Source of the DNA: Tiliqua scincoides
Taxonomy: Eukaryota; Chordata; Lepidosauria; Squamata; Scincidae
Reading direction: 5' to 3'
Assembly: GCF_035046505.1 (NCBI RefSeq)
Contig: NC_089823.1
Span: forward strand, 5,537,267 to 5,601,266
Length of the DNA stretch: 64,000 bases
Shown here in pieces: positions 20,421-34,142 of this stretch. The position numbers were made by a program, and so were the translations under genes. The notes beneath the pieces were generated by a model. That model saw only the letters and a program-made list of their open reading frames with translations, had not been told where the DNA came from and did not search any database. The first letter of the stretch is position 1. Each line of letters opens with the position of its first letter.

Positions 20421-20803
20421 CCACAAGTCTGAGCTCCCCTGCTCTAACTTGGGTGCATCACTGTCTGCCCAGGAGGACCAAGCTGGATAGCCAAGAAGAG
20501 GCTCCAAAGGCAAGCCAGCCTCTCTTTCATGACAAGGCTGATGGGGAACTTAAGAGAGGGTCTGTCACAAACCAAAAACTGTGACTAGAGAGGCCTACTG
20601 CTTGAGTTTTTAGACAACTTCTCTTTTTTTATCCTTTTAAAAGCGCATCCACGCTTGCTTCCCGATGCACAGACCACGACAGAAAACTCGGTCTCCAGCA
20701 GAAAACTGTCTTTGATGCTGCTTCGCAAGCAAGTCGCTGCTCTGCAAGTTGCAGAGGTTTGCTGCCAAACCTCCCCAGATCAAGCCACCGTTCCCCCTTG
20801 CTG

Positions 20804-20958
20804 TCAGTTGACTTCCAAGACCGCTGATTCCGGCAGGCCAAATTTCGTCTTGTACTTGTCAAAGAGTTTAATCAGAGAGTTCATGTAGAGGCTGTGATAA
20901 AAGTCTACTTGCTTCAGGCTCGGATTTTCAGTTTTTGGAATGGTGATGGGCTCCCCAA
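20804..20958 (-). CDS. DGAT2: DGAT2 exon 8 (last coding exon)
   Basis: Starts after CTCTTTCAG in the codon completing Val-Val, then GEPITIPKTENPSLKQVDF and ends KFGLPESAVLEVN before TGA. The KFGLPE...LEVN end is the DGAT2 C-terminus. Confidence 0.97.
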
Positions 20959-23900
20959 CTGAAAGAGAAAACAAGGTGAGTTCAGACAGGGGGGTGGTTG
21001 AGGTAGTGGCATAGCTAGAGGGGGTGCAAGGCACTAAATTTTGCAGGGAGCCTCACCGTGATGTGCAAGCGGCCCCTTGGGAGCCATTCCGGGGGTGGCA
21101 GCAAAAGAGGCAAATGCCTTCATTTTGCCCCCACTGCCTGGAATGTCTCCAAAAGGGAAGGGGGAGAAGGCACTTGCCACACTGAGACTCTCTGCAAAAC
21201 TTAGTGCTTTGCGTCCCCTCTAGCTATGCCACTGGGCTGAGGTCTTCTTGGAAATTTCTGTGTGATTTGCAGGGTTTTAACTTTAAATCTTAATAGCAAC
21301 AGCAATTTATTCCTCTTCAATTAGGCTGATAAAATGAAGAAAGATTGAGGGGAAACCAGGAATGGATTTTTTCCTTCTGTGAAAGGACTGTTGTTAGATC
21401 GGTCCTCGTTCTGAAAACAAATTCCTATGCTAAGCATGTTCTCAGAGACCCCTTGCACCCCAAGTCTATGCACATTTACTCAGCATAAAGTTCTACTGGG
21501 TTCAATGGGGCTTATTGTCAGGTAAGTGTGGTTAGAACTCCAGCTTTAATATTTATCAAAGAATAATCCCCTTTTAAAGGCAACCAGGCAAGATGCCGTC
21601 ACCACATCCTGTGGCAAGGAATTCCACAGACTAATTACATGATGGATGATGGATGAAGAAATATTTTCTTAAGCCACAATCCTGTGTATATTTTCCAAGG
21701 AGTAACCCTGTTAAACACAGTGGGACTTAATTCTGAGTAGACTGTGCTGTTAATGTTATTTTCTCCATTAAAGCTCCTCCCCTTTCACCCCGCCCCGTTA
21801 CCTTTCCTCTAAGCTCATAACTGTCAGTACAAGCCTAATCCCAACACTTCCTGAAGCTAAAATAGGCCAGCTGACGCTTCCCGTCTTCCAGAGCACATAC
21901 CTACAGTGGTGATGGGTGTGGAGTACGGCAGCAGTCCCCAGCTGTCGCACGAAAAAAGGCCTCGTCCATGGAACACACAAGGGGCAAAGCCTATGTACTT
22001 CTGGAACTTCTTCTGGAACCATCTTCCCCACGAGCCCTCCTCAAAGATCACCTGCTTGTATGTCTCATTCTCACCAAATGAGTACACAGGAACTAGGTCC
22101 GCACTGGAAGAGAGACAATCCAGAAGCCAGTTAGACACTTTCCCCTGCATGATGCCAGGACAGACTTTGGGCTGGTCTCCCTGTGGGAGGAGCAAATTTT
22201 TAATCAGAGCTTCCACAGACTGATTATATTCATTCATTAGTGAAATCACAGATTGCTCACTGCAGCTACCTGCAAATTGGTGGTCTCTTGCCATGTGCAT
22301 ATTCACCAATCTGGACACAGAGGGAAGGCCATTCCATATGGAATAGGCTGCAAATCATAGTGCACCAGTGGCCAACCTTTCAACTTTAGGGCTCCTGGAC
22401 CTTTAGCAATTGTGCCAAAGCGGGAATTTCAGCAGGTGTGGCTTGTCATCTCTCAGATGGAAAAATAAGTGCCCGAACCCAAATGTACAGAAAGTTATGT
22501 TAGATCGCTCATCGGACTAAAACATGATGCAATTCTTGGCTGGCCTCTGCCAGTGCAATGAGCATGTGCTTTGTTGCAAGTGTGCCATAAGGTTTGTGGC
22601 GCCAATGCAATGGCCTGTACAGGCGTGCTGGTGCCAGTCAAAGGCCTGAACCCTCTGGAGAAAGTAAAGTCTCTGCCGGCAGGCAGATGGGTGGGGGGGG
22701 GGAGGGCAGAATAGAGGCAGAGAGTTTAACATTTTTAAACAGTATGTTTTCAAATTAATTGGGCCTTGGTATGCCTCTGGAAGTGACTTCTGTGCCAGTT
22801 TTGGAACACTGTGTATGAGGCCCATAGAGGCCTCTGGAGGTGGGTTGCAATGCCAGTGCCGGATGCCAAGGTGGGATGTAGTTCCGGCAACTTTTAAAAC
22901 CATCGATCTAAACCAGTGGTATTCAAACTGGGGAGTCGTGATGCCCCAGCCTGAAGGTCACGGCCTCTGCCCCCTTAAGGGACAGGGGAAGTGAGGTGGC
23001 AGGGACGCAATCCGCAGGATCGTGTCGCTAACAGGGCTGCGGGGACTGGGATGCACCCACCAGTCCCTACAGCAGTCTCTTTGGCGTGGAGGGAGCCCTG
23101 CGCAAGTGTCTGCAGGCTCCCCAGTTCATCTGAAATGAAAGTGGAGTGATCACGCGCCACTTCCGGTTTTGCAGAAGTGAAGCGGATCACTCCACTTTCA
23201 CTTTAGGAATGTTGGGAAGCCCTACAGACACTTGCGCAGGGCTCCCCACACCCCAGGATGGCTGCTGCACTGACTGGTGAGTGCATCCCAGTTCCTGCAT
23301 CTGCCTCCACCCCCCAGGCCCCTGCAAGAACTCACAGTGGTGCAAAGTCTGAAAACCGCTGATCTAAACAATTAAAGGCCGCAGCCTAAAAGATTGAAGG
23401 TTCTTGTGATGATGAACGAATTACACTGCGAGATTAATTCTTAACCTAGACTGTACAAATTCACATAGCTGGCATCTGGGTTGAGGCTCCCTAAGGAAAG
23501 CCATACCGTATTTTTGTTCTTGCAGGGAAAGATGGGGCTGCTTTTCTCCCCTTACCCATGTCGCAAAGCCAACTTGACAAAGCCTTTCCGGTTCCTCAAG
23601 GTCACCGAATTTTTGCCTTGTGTGCAGTTCAGGGATTCGGCAGCACCACCCACCACGATCACTATGGCATTGCCAGTTCCATTCTTGGAAAGGATGTAAT
23701 CGATGGTGTCGCGGTTGACGGGGCAGATACCTGAGAATTCAAAGAGAAGGCAAAGCTCTTCTTAAAAAGTGAACACTGCAAATGCAGAGCACAACAAAAA
23801 GGAACTTAGAATCAAATTAGATATTCCCTTGAACTTGCCATTAACAGACATGTTTACAATGGTGATCCTTTTAATTAAGGATAAAAACAGCTGCGGGAAG

Positions 23901-26900
23901 GAGGCGAAGGCAATCCTCATCAGAAACGCATCCCTCAGGGAGCTTCACTCTCTCCCTTCACATTGTTTTCCTACTCAAAATTACCACTCCCACCCCCCCT
24001 GAACTGCAAGTTGCATACAGGTGCTTTGGGGGTATACAGCAGCTCTCAGGACATGAGGACCAGGGGACAGTTATTCTTTTTTTTTTTCTTTTCTAGGTGA
24101 AAGCAGCACAAGGAGAAAGAACCCAACCCACGTGCCAGGGTCTTGATCTGGATTGTGTGCCTCCTCCCAGCTTGCCCCCACCCCCGCCATGGCTGCTTCT
24201 TTTAAATAAGAGGCACTTTTTGATTTAAGCCAGTGATTTCCAACTGGTGTGCCATGGTACATAGGTCTGCCGCATGAGTTTGGAGCGCAGTGGTTGAAAA
24301 TCACTGAAAAACTCTTCCAAGATCTGTGCCTCTTTTCTCAGGCACTTTCCATAGTAACAGATTTCCCGTCCCTCTTCCACAGAGCTGCAGAACCCAGAAG
24401 AGTCTCCCAGAAGCCAGAAGTGATATCTCAAGAGGCAAAGGCCACAGAGATCCGCGTGTCATGAGAAGAAAAACATTGAAAAAAACCACTGGTTCAAGCA
24501 CATCTGTTAATGACACATTTAAGAGAAAGCCTAGTTTGGCCCCAGCCACATTAAGAGCAGAGAGGAGGAAGGACACAGAGGCAGTGAAGATATGTTGACT
24601 TCCCTGGAAGTCCCAATGAACCCAGGGCCCAATCCTATCCAACTTTCCAGCACCAGTGCAGCTGCAAAAGATGTTCCCTTACCTTGAGGAGGCCTCTGTG
24701 ACTTTCTCCCCACCAAAGGAAGCAGCACACACCCCATCAGCACGTCTGCACCCACACTGGAAAATTGAATAGGACCGGGCCCTCAGTTAGTCTCCCTTCC
24801 AAAGATGTGCTTTCACTCTTACCCCCAGACATTAAGTAGTCCCTCAAAATGGGCATTCTGAAATTCCCAGCCAATGTGGCGAGGTACGGCCGGATCCCAG
24901 GAAACTTCTGGCCCACGCCTGTGGCCTCAGTGCTGAAGTTGCAGAAGGCCCCCATTCCCAAGATGCCGTGCGGGTGGTAGCCAAAGATGTAATTCCTGCT
25001 GGTCAACAGGTTGTGGGTTTTAACCAGCTGAAGAAGAGGAAGGAAAACCCACGTCACATCAATGGAAGCTCTAACACTTCCCCTCCCATGCAGGAGGACA
25101 ACAACCTCGTCAGCTGCACCAACATTTCTACAGCACAGACTGAAGGCAGGCAACAAAACTGAGCCTCATAAAATATAAATGCAGCCTGGGGCAAAAGGAG
25201 CCAGTCCAAAGGTGGAGTCGATATGTGGACAGTTTCACAGATATATCTGAACCAGCCACATCTGGATGAAGGCCTGGCTGGATAAGAGCCAAAGGCCAGG
25301 GTGTCCCAGCACACCACTTCTACATGGCCAACCCAGTGCCACAAACAGCGCATGGAGACAACATGCTGTTGTGTTGCTGTCGCTCTCCAGCAACCAGATG
25401 TGTGCTGCCTCTGAACATGGACATTCCATAGAGCTATGATGATGTATCGCCACTGATGTGAATTTATCAGATCCTCTTTTAAAACCAATCAAGTTAGAAG
25501 CTATTAGCCTGCAGAACAGGGAATTCCATCCATTCGTTAGGCTTCTCTCTCTGGGGCACCACCAAATTTGGAGAACCTGCGGGACTGGACCAGATTCCGC
25601 CTCCACCCAGAATTCCCTAAAGAGTTTATCACACTTTGTCAGGTCTTTACTTCTGACTGGAAGAGTTTGCACTGGCAGGAAGTCTAAACTATATTCAGCT
25701 GGGAAAATGTGCCTTCAGTGACAGCACAGCTGATAAATCCAGCAGTCATTTTCATACAACAGAGTGTTGGAACTGGCTGGATAATCTGCAAGGAATTCAA
25801 GGCCACAAGATGGCATCAGCCACTAGCTTTGGTGGCCACAAATAAAGAGGACAACATTTATAGGCTCCATCTGTATGACTGCGATAATAAAGAATGGAAC
25901 CTCTATGTTCAGGGACTGTATATCTCTTCTAGATAGATGCTGTCTACAAAAAAGCAAAGGTGGCTTTTTTCATCTTCTCCTGTTTTTGAGGCTCCCAGAG
26001 TCATCTTTCTGGAGGGTTGCCAGATCTCAGTGTTTGACCTGAGAAGCTTACTGCTTGGAGACTCCAGCACAGGGGTCTCTATACTTTTCAGCCAAAGGGC
26101 CGCATCAAATATCTGGTAACCCCTGCTAATTGGGTAAGAGGCACTCTTTCAAGTGGGTGTTTCTCTTTTTAGCAGGGGGAGAGTAACTGGCCCACCTCAC
26201 CCCAGCAGTGTCTTTTCTAGTGGCTGTCTGCTGGTGTTCTTTTTGCATCTTTTTAGATTGTGAGCCCTTTTGGGACAGGGAGCCATTATTTATTTGATTT
26301 TTCTCTGTAAACCGCTTTGTGAACTTTTAGTTGAAAAGCGGTATATAAATACAGTTAATAATAATACAGTGTCGAGGGTCAGAAAAAAATTAAATAATAA
26401 AATCTAAGCAAGCACATTAGAGATAGAACTTAGATGAATGAATAAATGAATGGGTGCAAATGCCCAGGATTTCTCCAAGCACCAACACAGCCCCCAAAAT
26501 AAAGCACACACTTAAATGGACCCCCATTCCCCCATCCCACAAGTGCAACTCCAGTTGTGTTTGGTCAACAGGGCCAGAGGCTCTCAAGGGATCAGAGGCT
26601 GGCCATAGGCTGAATAGAGACTGGCCGAAGGCCGCAACTGGCCCCCAGCCCAAGGACGAGGGCTCCCTCCACTGCTTGCTGTTTCATGTCCGTGATGCAG
26701 CAGCGGCAGCAAAGGAAAGGCTGGCCTTGCTTTGTGCAAGGACTTTTATGGGCCTTGAGCTTTGCAAGACCTTCATTCATTCATATAAGTTTCATCTTAT
26801 ATATTCATTTATTTAAATACATGTATTTATTTAAATACATGCAAACTTATTCAAATTTGAAATGTTAATTAATTCTTTCTTCCAGGCCCCCGACACAGTG

Positions 26901-29900
26901 TCAGATGATGTGACCCTCCTGCCAAAAAGTCTGGACATCCCTGCTCTATAAGATGCCACCCTTTGCCCCTGCCAGGCCCCACTGGATTCCACCTGTATTC
27001 TGCTAAGCACCAGCCTTGAGCTCTCAGGCTCCCCTGGCACCTAGGAGGTGCCGGGCTATCGGACTACTGGGAGGTACAGGCCTTAATGCCTCAATTTAGG
27101 GCCCAACCCTAACCAGGTCTACTCAGAAGTAAGTTCTGTTTTGTTCAATGGGGCTTAGGAAAAGTGTGGTTAGGATTGCAACCTGTGTGATATAATTCAA
27201 AGCTGGAGAAAACACAAGCACTGCCTGGATTCCCACCATGCCAGCGGTCACTTGGCTCAGCTGCTTCTGCTGCTGCCTTGCAACCCACTTCTTGCAGAAG
27301 CCCAATCGCTTGTGTGTTCATGTTGAGACTGGACTTTCAGGATTGCTGCAGAACTGGCTGCCGGATCATCAAAATTTTACAGTTATTTGCTGAACACCAG
27401 CGAGAGTCTAAACTTCTTACAAGATGCTTTGGTGTTCCCATTTTTTCCCCCGTTGACTTGCAGCCAGAGCTACTTTGAGCAACAAAGGTCCAGGAGAACG
27501 TGTCCTCTGTTGACCACCCAGCAACCCCAATTCAGTCTGGAATAAATGACCCCTCCCTGGGCTATCACTGCCTATCCTCAAGGCCCTCCACAAGTCAAGC
27601 AAGAGGTTATATTGGGTCCCATCATGCAAGAAACAGGTAGTGAAAAATACCTTGCCTGTTATTACCTCATCTTCACTGAGATATTTTATCTCAAGAATTT
27701 ATCACATAGGCTGAAATGACAACCTTTGTTCCATCGCAGTTACAATGTACAGTCTGGATGTAAAACCAAACAAGGATCACGTCCCCCTGGCTTGGTGTGC
27801 TTTTTATAGGCCAATTCCACTCTGCTTTGTTTATCAATACAGTAGAGTCCCTCAGTATCCGTGGAGGAGGGGAGTTCCATTCCATAAGAACATAAGAACA
27901 GCCCCACTGGATCAGGCCATAGGCCCATCTAGTCCAGCTTCCTGTATCTCACAGCGGCCCACCAAATGCCCCAGGGAGCACAGCGGATGACAAGAGACCT
28001 GCAAGGCTTCCTGGGAATTGTAGTTACGAACATAAGAACAGCCCCACTGGATCAGGCCGTAGGCCCATCTAGTCCAGCTTCCTGTATCTCACAGCGGCCC
28101 ACCAAATGCCCCAGGGAGCACACCTGATAACAAGAGACCTGCAAGGCTTCCTGGGAATTGTAGTTAAGAACATAAGAACAGCCCCACTGGATCAGGCCAT
28201 AGGCCCATCTAGTCCAGCTTCCTGTATCTCACAGCGGCCCACCAAATGCCACTCCACCTTTCTTCGCTGTCTTCAGCTGCTGAGCTGAAGTCAGTTCATT
28301 GTGAGCACAAAGTCCGGGTAACTCCCTTGTCAGCTGCCTACATAGCGTTGTGTCAGGGCATCAATCTTATGAGGCTCCCTGCAAAACTTAGTGCTTTGCA
28401 CCCCCTCTAGCTATGCCTTGCTTGTTGCTGAACCACTTCTTAAGGCTAGAGCCTGAAGTTGAACCACATTCTTAATGAATCCGATTCCCTGCCTAACACA
28501 GGCAGCCCTCTGAGATGCAGACAGAAAAAGGTGATAAGACCCGAAAACAGGATTTTCAGCTCGCCAGGCATGACCCAGGGCTAGAAGCCACGTATCACGC
28601 AACAGAGACCTTTAGATTCAGATGCATAATTAAAGGCCAACTGTCATCATGGAGGGAAGCCATCCGGAGATTAATTCTGCATGTTTGGTAATTGGACTCT
28701 AGAACGGGAGATAACTGAGAGCCAGTCGGTGCTAAAACAAGCCGACTGTACAAACAGGCAGAGGACAAAACAGCCAGCATACATGGCTCAGACAGGCTGC
28801 CCTTTGATACAGATTGATCATCACAACCCTGCATTTCCCCTGCAGGATAAGTAGCCTCAAGGCACGTATGTGGGGCTCCCCAAACCAGTGTTTGCCTTGA
28901 GTCACTAATACAGGGGAGGAGGGGCTCAATTCCCCTTACCTGATGCCTCTCCCTTGCAAAGTCTGGTTCCCCCCAGATGGGCAACATGTTTGCTTTAACA
29001 CTCACGGAAACACTCGGGAAAAGGTTATCACATTGGCTCAGACTTTGCCAATATGCTGTACCAGAAACCTACAGAGACTGGAGCAGTATTTCTCAAACCG
29101 TGGGTCGGGACCCACTTGGTGGGTTGCGAGCCAATTCCAGGTGGGTCCCCATTCATTTCAATATTTTATTTTTAATATATTAGACTTGACGCTACCATGG
29201 TATGTGACTACATTTGGGGAAGTACTTTTAACAGGCTGCTATATATATGCTTTTAACAATGATAGTCAATGGGACTTACTCCTGGGTAAGTGTGGGTAGG
29301 ATTAAAGCCTAGGATTGTTAAAACCTTTCCTGCTTGATGATGTCACATTCTAAAAAGTGGGTCTCAGTGCTAAAAGTGTGAGAACCCCTGGACTAGTGGG
29401 TAGGACATTGCAATACTCACCCGTATTGGAAAGTAATCCCGGAAATAGCGCCACACAGCCCAATTCCTGACCCAAGATGATCTTCTGCCAGCTTTTGAAA
29501 AACAAAGAGAGCAGTCATCAGAACGGACAGGTGGGGCAGGGTGGGGTGCGGAATCCCAATGAGGGAGATATGGGAAGCAGGAAACACAGATTCTCAGCTA
29601 CAGTCAGAAGTAGATATAACCTTCCTTACTCAGAGGACAAGAAAAACCCTGTTGGTTGTTGTTGGGTTCCTAGAAGTTTCAAGGCAGAACCTCAGTGGCA
29701 TTTATTTAATTTTTTTCCTCTGACTTGTCAGTGTTGTCCTGTAAAGTCTTTGCAATAAGAGGAAGTGTTAACACTTGCGTCAATTTCGTGGCACCCATCA
29801 AGTTGTGGACAGGTCTTTCATCCCAAGCCTGCTGCCACCTCCCTCCAGCCCATCTTGGAATGGGCTGCTCGGATCCCACTCACTAAAAGCATGCAGAGAG

Positions 29901-32900
29901 TGGAGTAGAAGCGGTGGTCCCCGTCCTTACCCACTCACTTCACTCCTTCCTCGGGTGGACTCTTAAACAAACCTGGAAGTACAGGAAGAGGTGGCCATGC
30001 TCACAGCGTGTCCTGTACTTCCTGTTTTGTTTGGGACTGCGCAAGAAAGAAAGGATGCACGGGGTGGGTGGCTGGGACAGACACCTTCCTTGTGGTTTGA
30101 TGAGGGGGCACGGGCAGTGGTAGAATTTGCACCTGTTTCAAGCAGCGCTTGGGCTCAAGCTGGGACCACAAAGAAGCCACCTGCCACTGAAAGGATGATG
30201 TACTGTATGTACTAAACATACAGTTTAGTGATGTACTAAACGGCATAGCAAGTACCAATTTGCACCTGAGTTACTGCTGATCAGAGAATCTGAACAGCCT
30301 AAATAGGGGCAGGGTGGAGTCTTTGTGGCAGTGGCATAGCTAGCGGGGGTGCAAAGCACTAAGTTTTGAAGGAAACCTCACCACAGCACGCAAGCAGCCA
30401 CCCTTCCCTTTGCAGGCATTCTGGGCAGGGGGAGCAAAACAGAGAAGTTCCCCCCTTCCGGGAATTGCTCCAAAGGGGAGGGGCCCCTTGCATGCTGCAG
30501 TGAGGCTCCCTGCAAAACTTAGTGCTTTGCAACCCCTCTAGCTATGCCACTGCTTTGTGGTGTTGCCAGTCTTAAACTATTGGGAGCAAGAAATTGGCTG
30601 ATAGCCTATAAATCTCCCCCCTCCCCCCCCCGTGATCTGTCACTAGATCCCAATTCACTTGCTGCTCACTTCCCCCCACCCCGTCCTACATGGCTTTACC
30701 TTTTTTTGGAGTGTTCCAGTCAAACACCAACCATGCCAGATAGGCAGCTGCTATCAGCCAGCAGTCGGTACAGAGAAGGTACATGATGATAATTGTGCAC
30801 ACAATACCTGAGGAGCGGAGGGGAGGAAGAGGAGAAAAAGCAGAATGGATTCAGTTTGCCAAGAAGGGATTTTCAATGGCGTACAAACATACAATTGCCT
30901 CTTGGACCTTTCCATACCGGAAGGATTTCCAGCAAAATCCGATCTGGTTGTTTAAGGCTTAAGTGGCAACACATCAGGCCTAAGCCTCTAGCTGCGTTTC
31001 GGTCAAAAAGCTGCCTCCAAAGCCCTCAAGCAGATCATTATCTTAGAGTCCACCTCATTGATCCAACTCCCAAAAGTCTTTTGCTCTTCAGTGCTGAAAT
31101 CCCAAGCGGTTTCAGACATTTCGGTTCCACGACATTCACAGTCCTCAGACATCTCCATTTCCCACATCCAAGGAAGCTGCGTGAACCAAAGTCTGCATCT
31201 ACCCCTATTTTTTGTTCCACCTCATCAATTCAAGCGTTTGCCGTTGGGCAAGGAAGAGGAAGGCAGACACAGAGAGCTGGTCAAACTTTACACTTTGCTC
31301 TGTGGTCTAGAACAGAGGTTCTCAAACTTTTAGCACTAGGACCCACTTTTTAAGAAGGAGAATCTGTCAGGACCCACTGGAAATGATGTTGTGACCGGAA
31401 GTGACATCATCAAACAGGAAAATTTTTAACAATCCTAGGCTGCAATTTTACCCCCACTTATCCAGGAGTAAGTTCCATCTACTATCACTGTTCAAAGGTA
31501 CAGATCTGTAACATTTCCCCAAATGCAGTCACATACCATCAATTCTAAAACAAAAATAAAATAAAATACACATTGAAATGAATGGGGATCCACCTGAAAT
31601 TGGCTCATGACCCACCTAGTGAGTCCCAACCCACAGTTTGAGAAACACTGGTCGAAAAACTTGCTTTTTAGAAGAAAAAAAAATGGAAAAACACCCTCAG
31701 GCTTATCTGAACTCTCACATACAAAAGTTCTCCATGAATTTTAATATGATGGTCTAAAGAAAAGCCCACCTCTCGATTTCTGCCCGATGGTTTCTCCCAG
31801 TTAGATTGGCAGCCAGTCGCTTGGATTAACAAGGGATGAGTAAATGACCAGGGATGAACCATCAGCCACACTGATGTTAGCTACCAGCAAGATAAGAAGG
31901 CTACTTGGGAGGAGCTGGGATGCTCCCCACCAGGCCAGTTTTGAAGAAGATACATGAGGCAGCTGGCAACCTGAGAGGGAGCCAGCCAGGCATGCAGGTT
32001 GATGCACATGAAAGAAAGGGGTGGCAGGAGAGGGCTATGCCAGCCATGTGTTGGCAACCTTCAGCCTCGAAAGACTCTGGTATCGTGCTCTGAAAGGTGG
32101 TTCTGGCACAGCGTCTAGTGTGGCTGAAAAGGCCGATTCGGGAGTGACAATCCCTTCCACACCGGGAGCAAGTGCAGTCTGTCCCTGGTCTGTCTCCCTG
32201 GCTATGGGCCTTCCTTCTTTGCCTCTTAGCCTCAGACTGTTGGCCAAGTGTCTCATCAAACTGGGAAAGGCCATGCTGCACAGCCTGCCTCCAAGCGGGA
32301 CGCTCAGAGGCCAGGGTTTCCCACCTGTTGAGGTCCACTCCTAAGGCCTTCAGATCCCTCTTGCAGATGTCCTTGTATCGCAGCTGTGGTCTGCCTGTAG
32401 GGCGCTTTCCTTGCCAGCCATGCCTGGACACATACAGCCAAGATGGCCTGGCCAGCACTCTAGCACACAACCCACAGGTCACAACCATGAGGGATTCTCC
32501 AATGAGAAAGAGCTCTACTGCACTGGATGCAAAACACATGTCCTGCATTAAAAAGCAAGCTGACATATCAGGAGAAAGAGAGGTCAGAAGGCAGGGGCAA
32601 TGAAACTCCCCTTTGTAAATAACAGTGCAAGCATCATCTGAGATCCTGGCAGGTGGCCAGTGGGACAGGTTTTTGGCTCTGCCTTCAGAAAATAAGCCCA
32701 TGAAAAGAGGGTGAAACTCTTCTTAGATCTTTGGGAGCCCAACCATACCCAGGAAGCCCTTTCCTTTGTGCCCTGCCCTGTGCATCTTGGCTCCACAATG
32801 ACCTCCAATTCTACTGCTACTATTTGGTCCACCTGACCATTTTAACAGCTGAGAACTTGAAGACCACCACCCACAGTTGCTGGGCAACTGATCTCAAAAG

Positions 32901-34092
32901 ATGCTGTTGACTGCATTTACATGGCAAGGGTGGGAGGGGTTATGATCAAACAGCTTGAAGCTGCCTATAAGGTGAGAGCCCTTGTGAACAGCGCTCACAC
33001 GCAAGAACAGAGCAGCTGAGCTATGGTCATAGCCCCATGTTGGGGGAGGCCACAGTTTCTTTGCCAGCCCTGACCCTATCACCTGCCAGGTTCTTTGGCT
33101 GACCCCAAGGTCTAATATTAGACAGGAACGCCCATGTTTACCCTCTGGGGCTTTAGGAACATCCCACTATTTGTTCAGCACCATCTGTTTACAAGGTAGA
33201 AGAGAAAGAGAGACACATGCCTCCCCCCCCACTTCCTGCCCAAGGACATAACAATCTGAATGGTGAGAGAGAACAAGGCAGTGGTGAGAATTGAAGCAAC
33301 AGAAGGGAGCTACCCGCAGGTGAAGTTACACACTTTTGCTACAGCTGGTGATGGTAACATGGCTCCGGTGGACATGGGTCTTCCCTTCCCCTATGTTACT
33401 CTCACAAACACCCTGTGGGGTAGAAGAGGCTGAACTCAAGCTTGATACAAGATCACACAGTGAGTTTCAGAAAGCTACTGACTGTCCCAGCTTCTCTGCC
33501 CTCACACAGACTGGGCTGCAAACAGCCAAAACTATTCCTTGAGCGCCTGGAATGTTCATGAACATTCCTTTCCATCACAGCAGCTCAGTTAGTTTGTGCC
33601 AGGGTGCCGCAAAAGCAGGATGCAATAACTAGCACCTGGCCTTACCATCTCAGGGGTAATATCGCAGCAAAGCAAGCACCCACAGGCCATGTTATACATT
33701 TCCAATGTTGCTTCTGGTTCTTTTCCTCCCTTCTCAAGAAAGTTCAACAACAGTTTACTGGTGCTTGCATGACTTGCATGTGTTTTCTGAAATGCAACTC
33801 CCCCACTATGTATTAGGTTAGCCAGAGGCACATGGTGACCTCCATGTTGTGTAGCTGACAGAAACGTGGAGCAGGAAAAACAAAAAAAAACCCAGGATGC
33901 AAACCTTGACCAAGCTAATAAAACTCAGTGTCCTTGGCAAGTAACCATTTTGCAATGGAGTATAAAAATCCAATGGCATAATCCAGCAGCACTCAAACAT
34001 GCGCCCGCTGCACACCCAAAACACAGTCCCTGTTTGGACCGCATCTGAGTGTTCCGCCCAGGTGCTGCACTATGTCACGAGGACGAACAATC

Positions 34093-34142
<50 letters not shown>

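Larger units (their letters stand above)
19517..20692. other. 1.18-kb segment in the DGAT2 3' flank missing from copy A
   Basis: Copy A joins the two ends with AGCA at the junction (near 9165-9172), present at both parental edges. A microhomology deletion in copy A is the simplest reading. The segment holds one MITE and two MIR-like SINEs. Confidence 0.65.
18703..27356 (-). repeat. Duplicated DGAT2 block, parental copy (copy B)
   Basis: Aligns with 8440-15419. Begins near CTTTACTTAACCAGAAATCC and includes the functional exons 5-8. Homology in copy A continues at 37530-39095, skipping 27357-37529. Confidence 0.92.

Noticed and set aside
25054-25672. 144- and 145-aa minus-strand frames in DGAT2 intron 4
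   Set aside because: They lie outside the exon 5 borders, repeat in copy A with different breaks, and have no homology.
31901-32701. 266-aa minus-strand open frame as a host gene
   Set aside because: Its middle is the same LINE C-terminus (32044-32418); the rest is unrelated intron sequence read in frame by chance.
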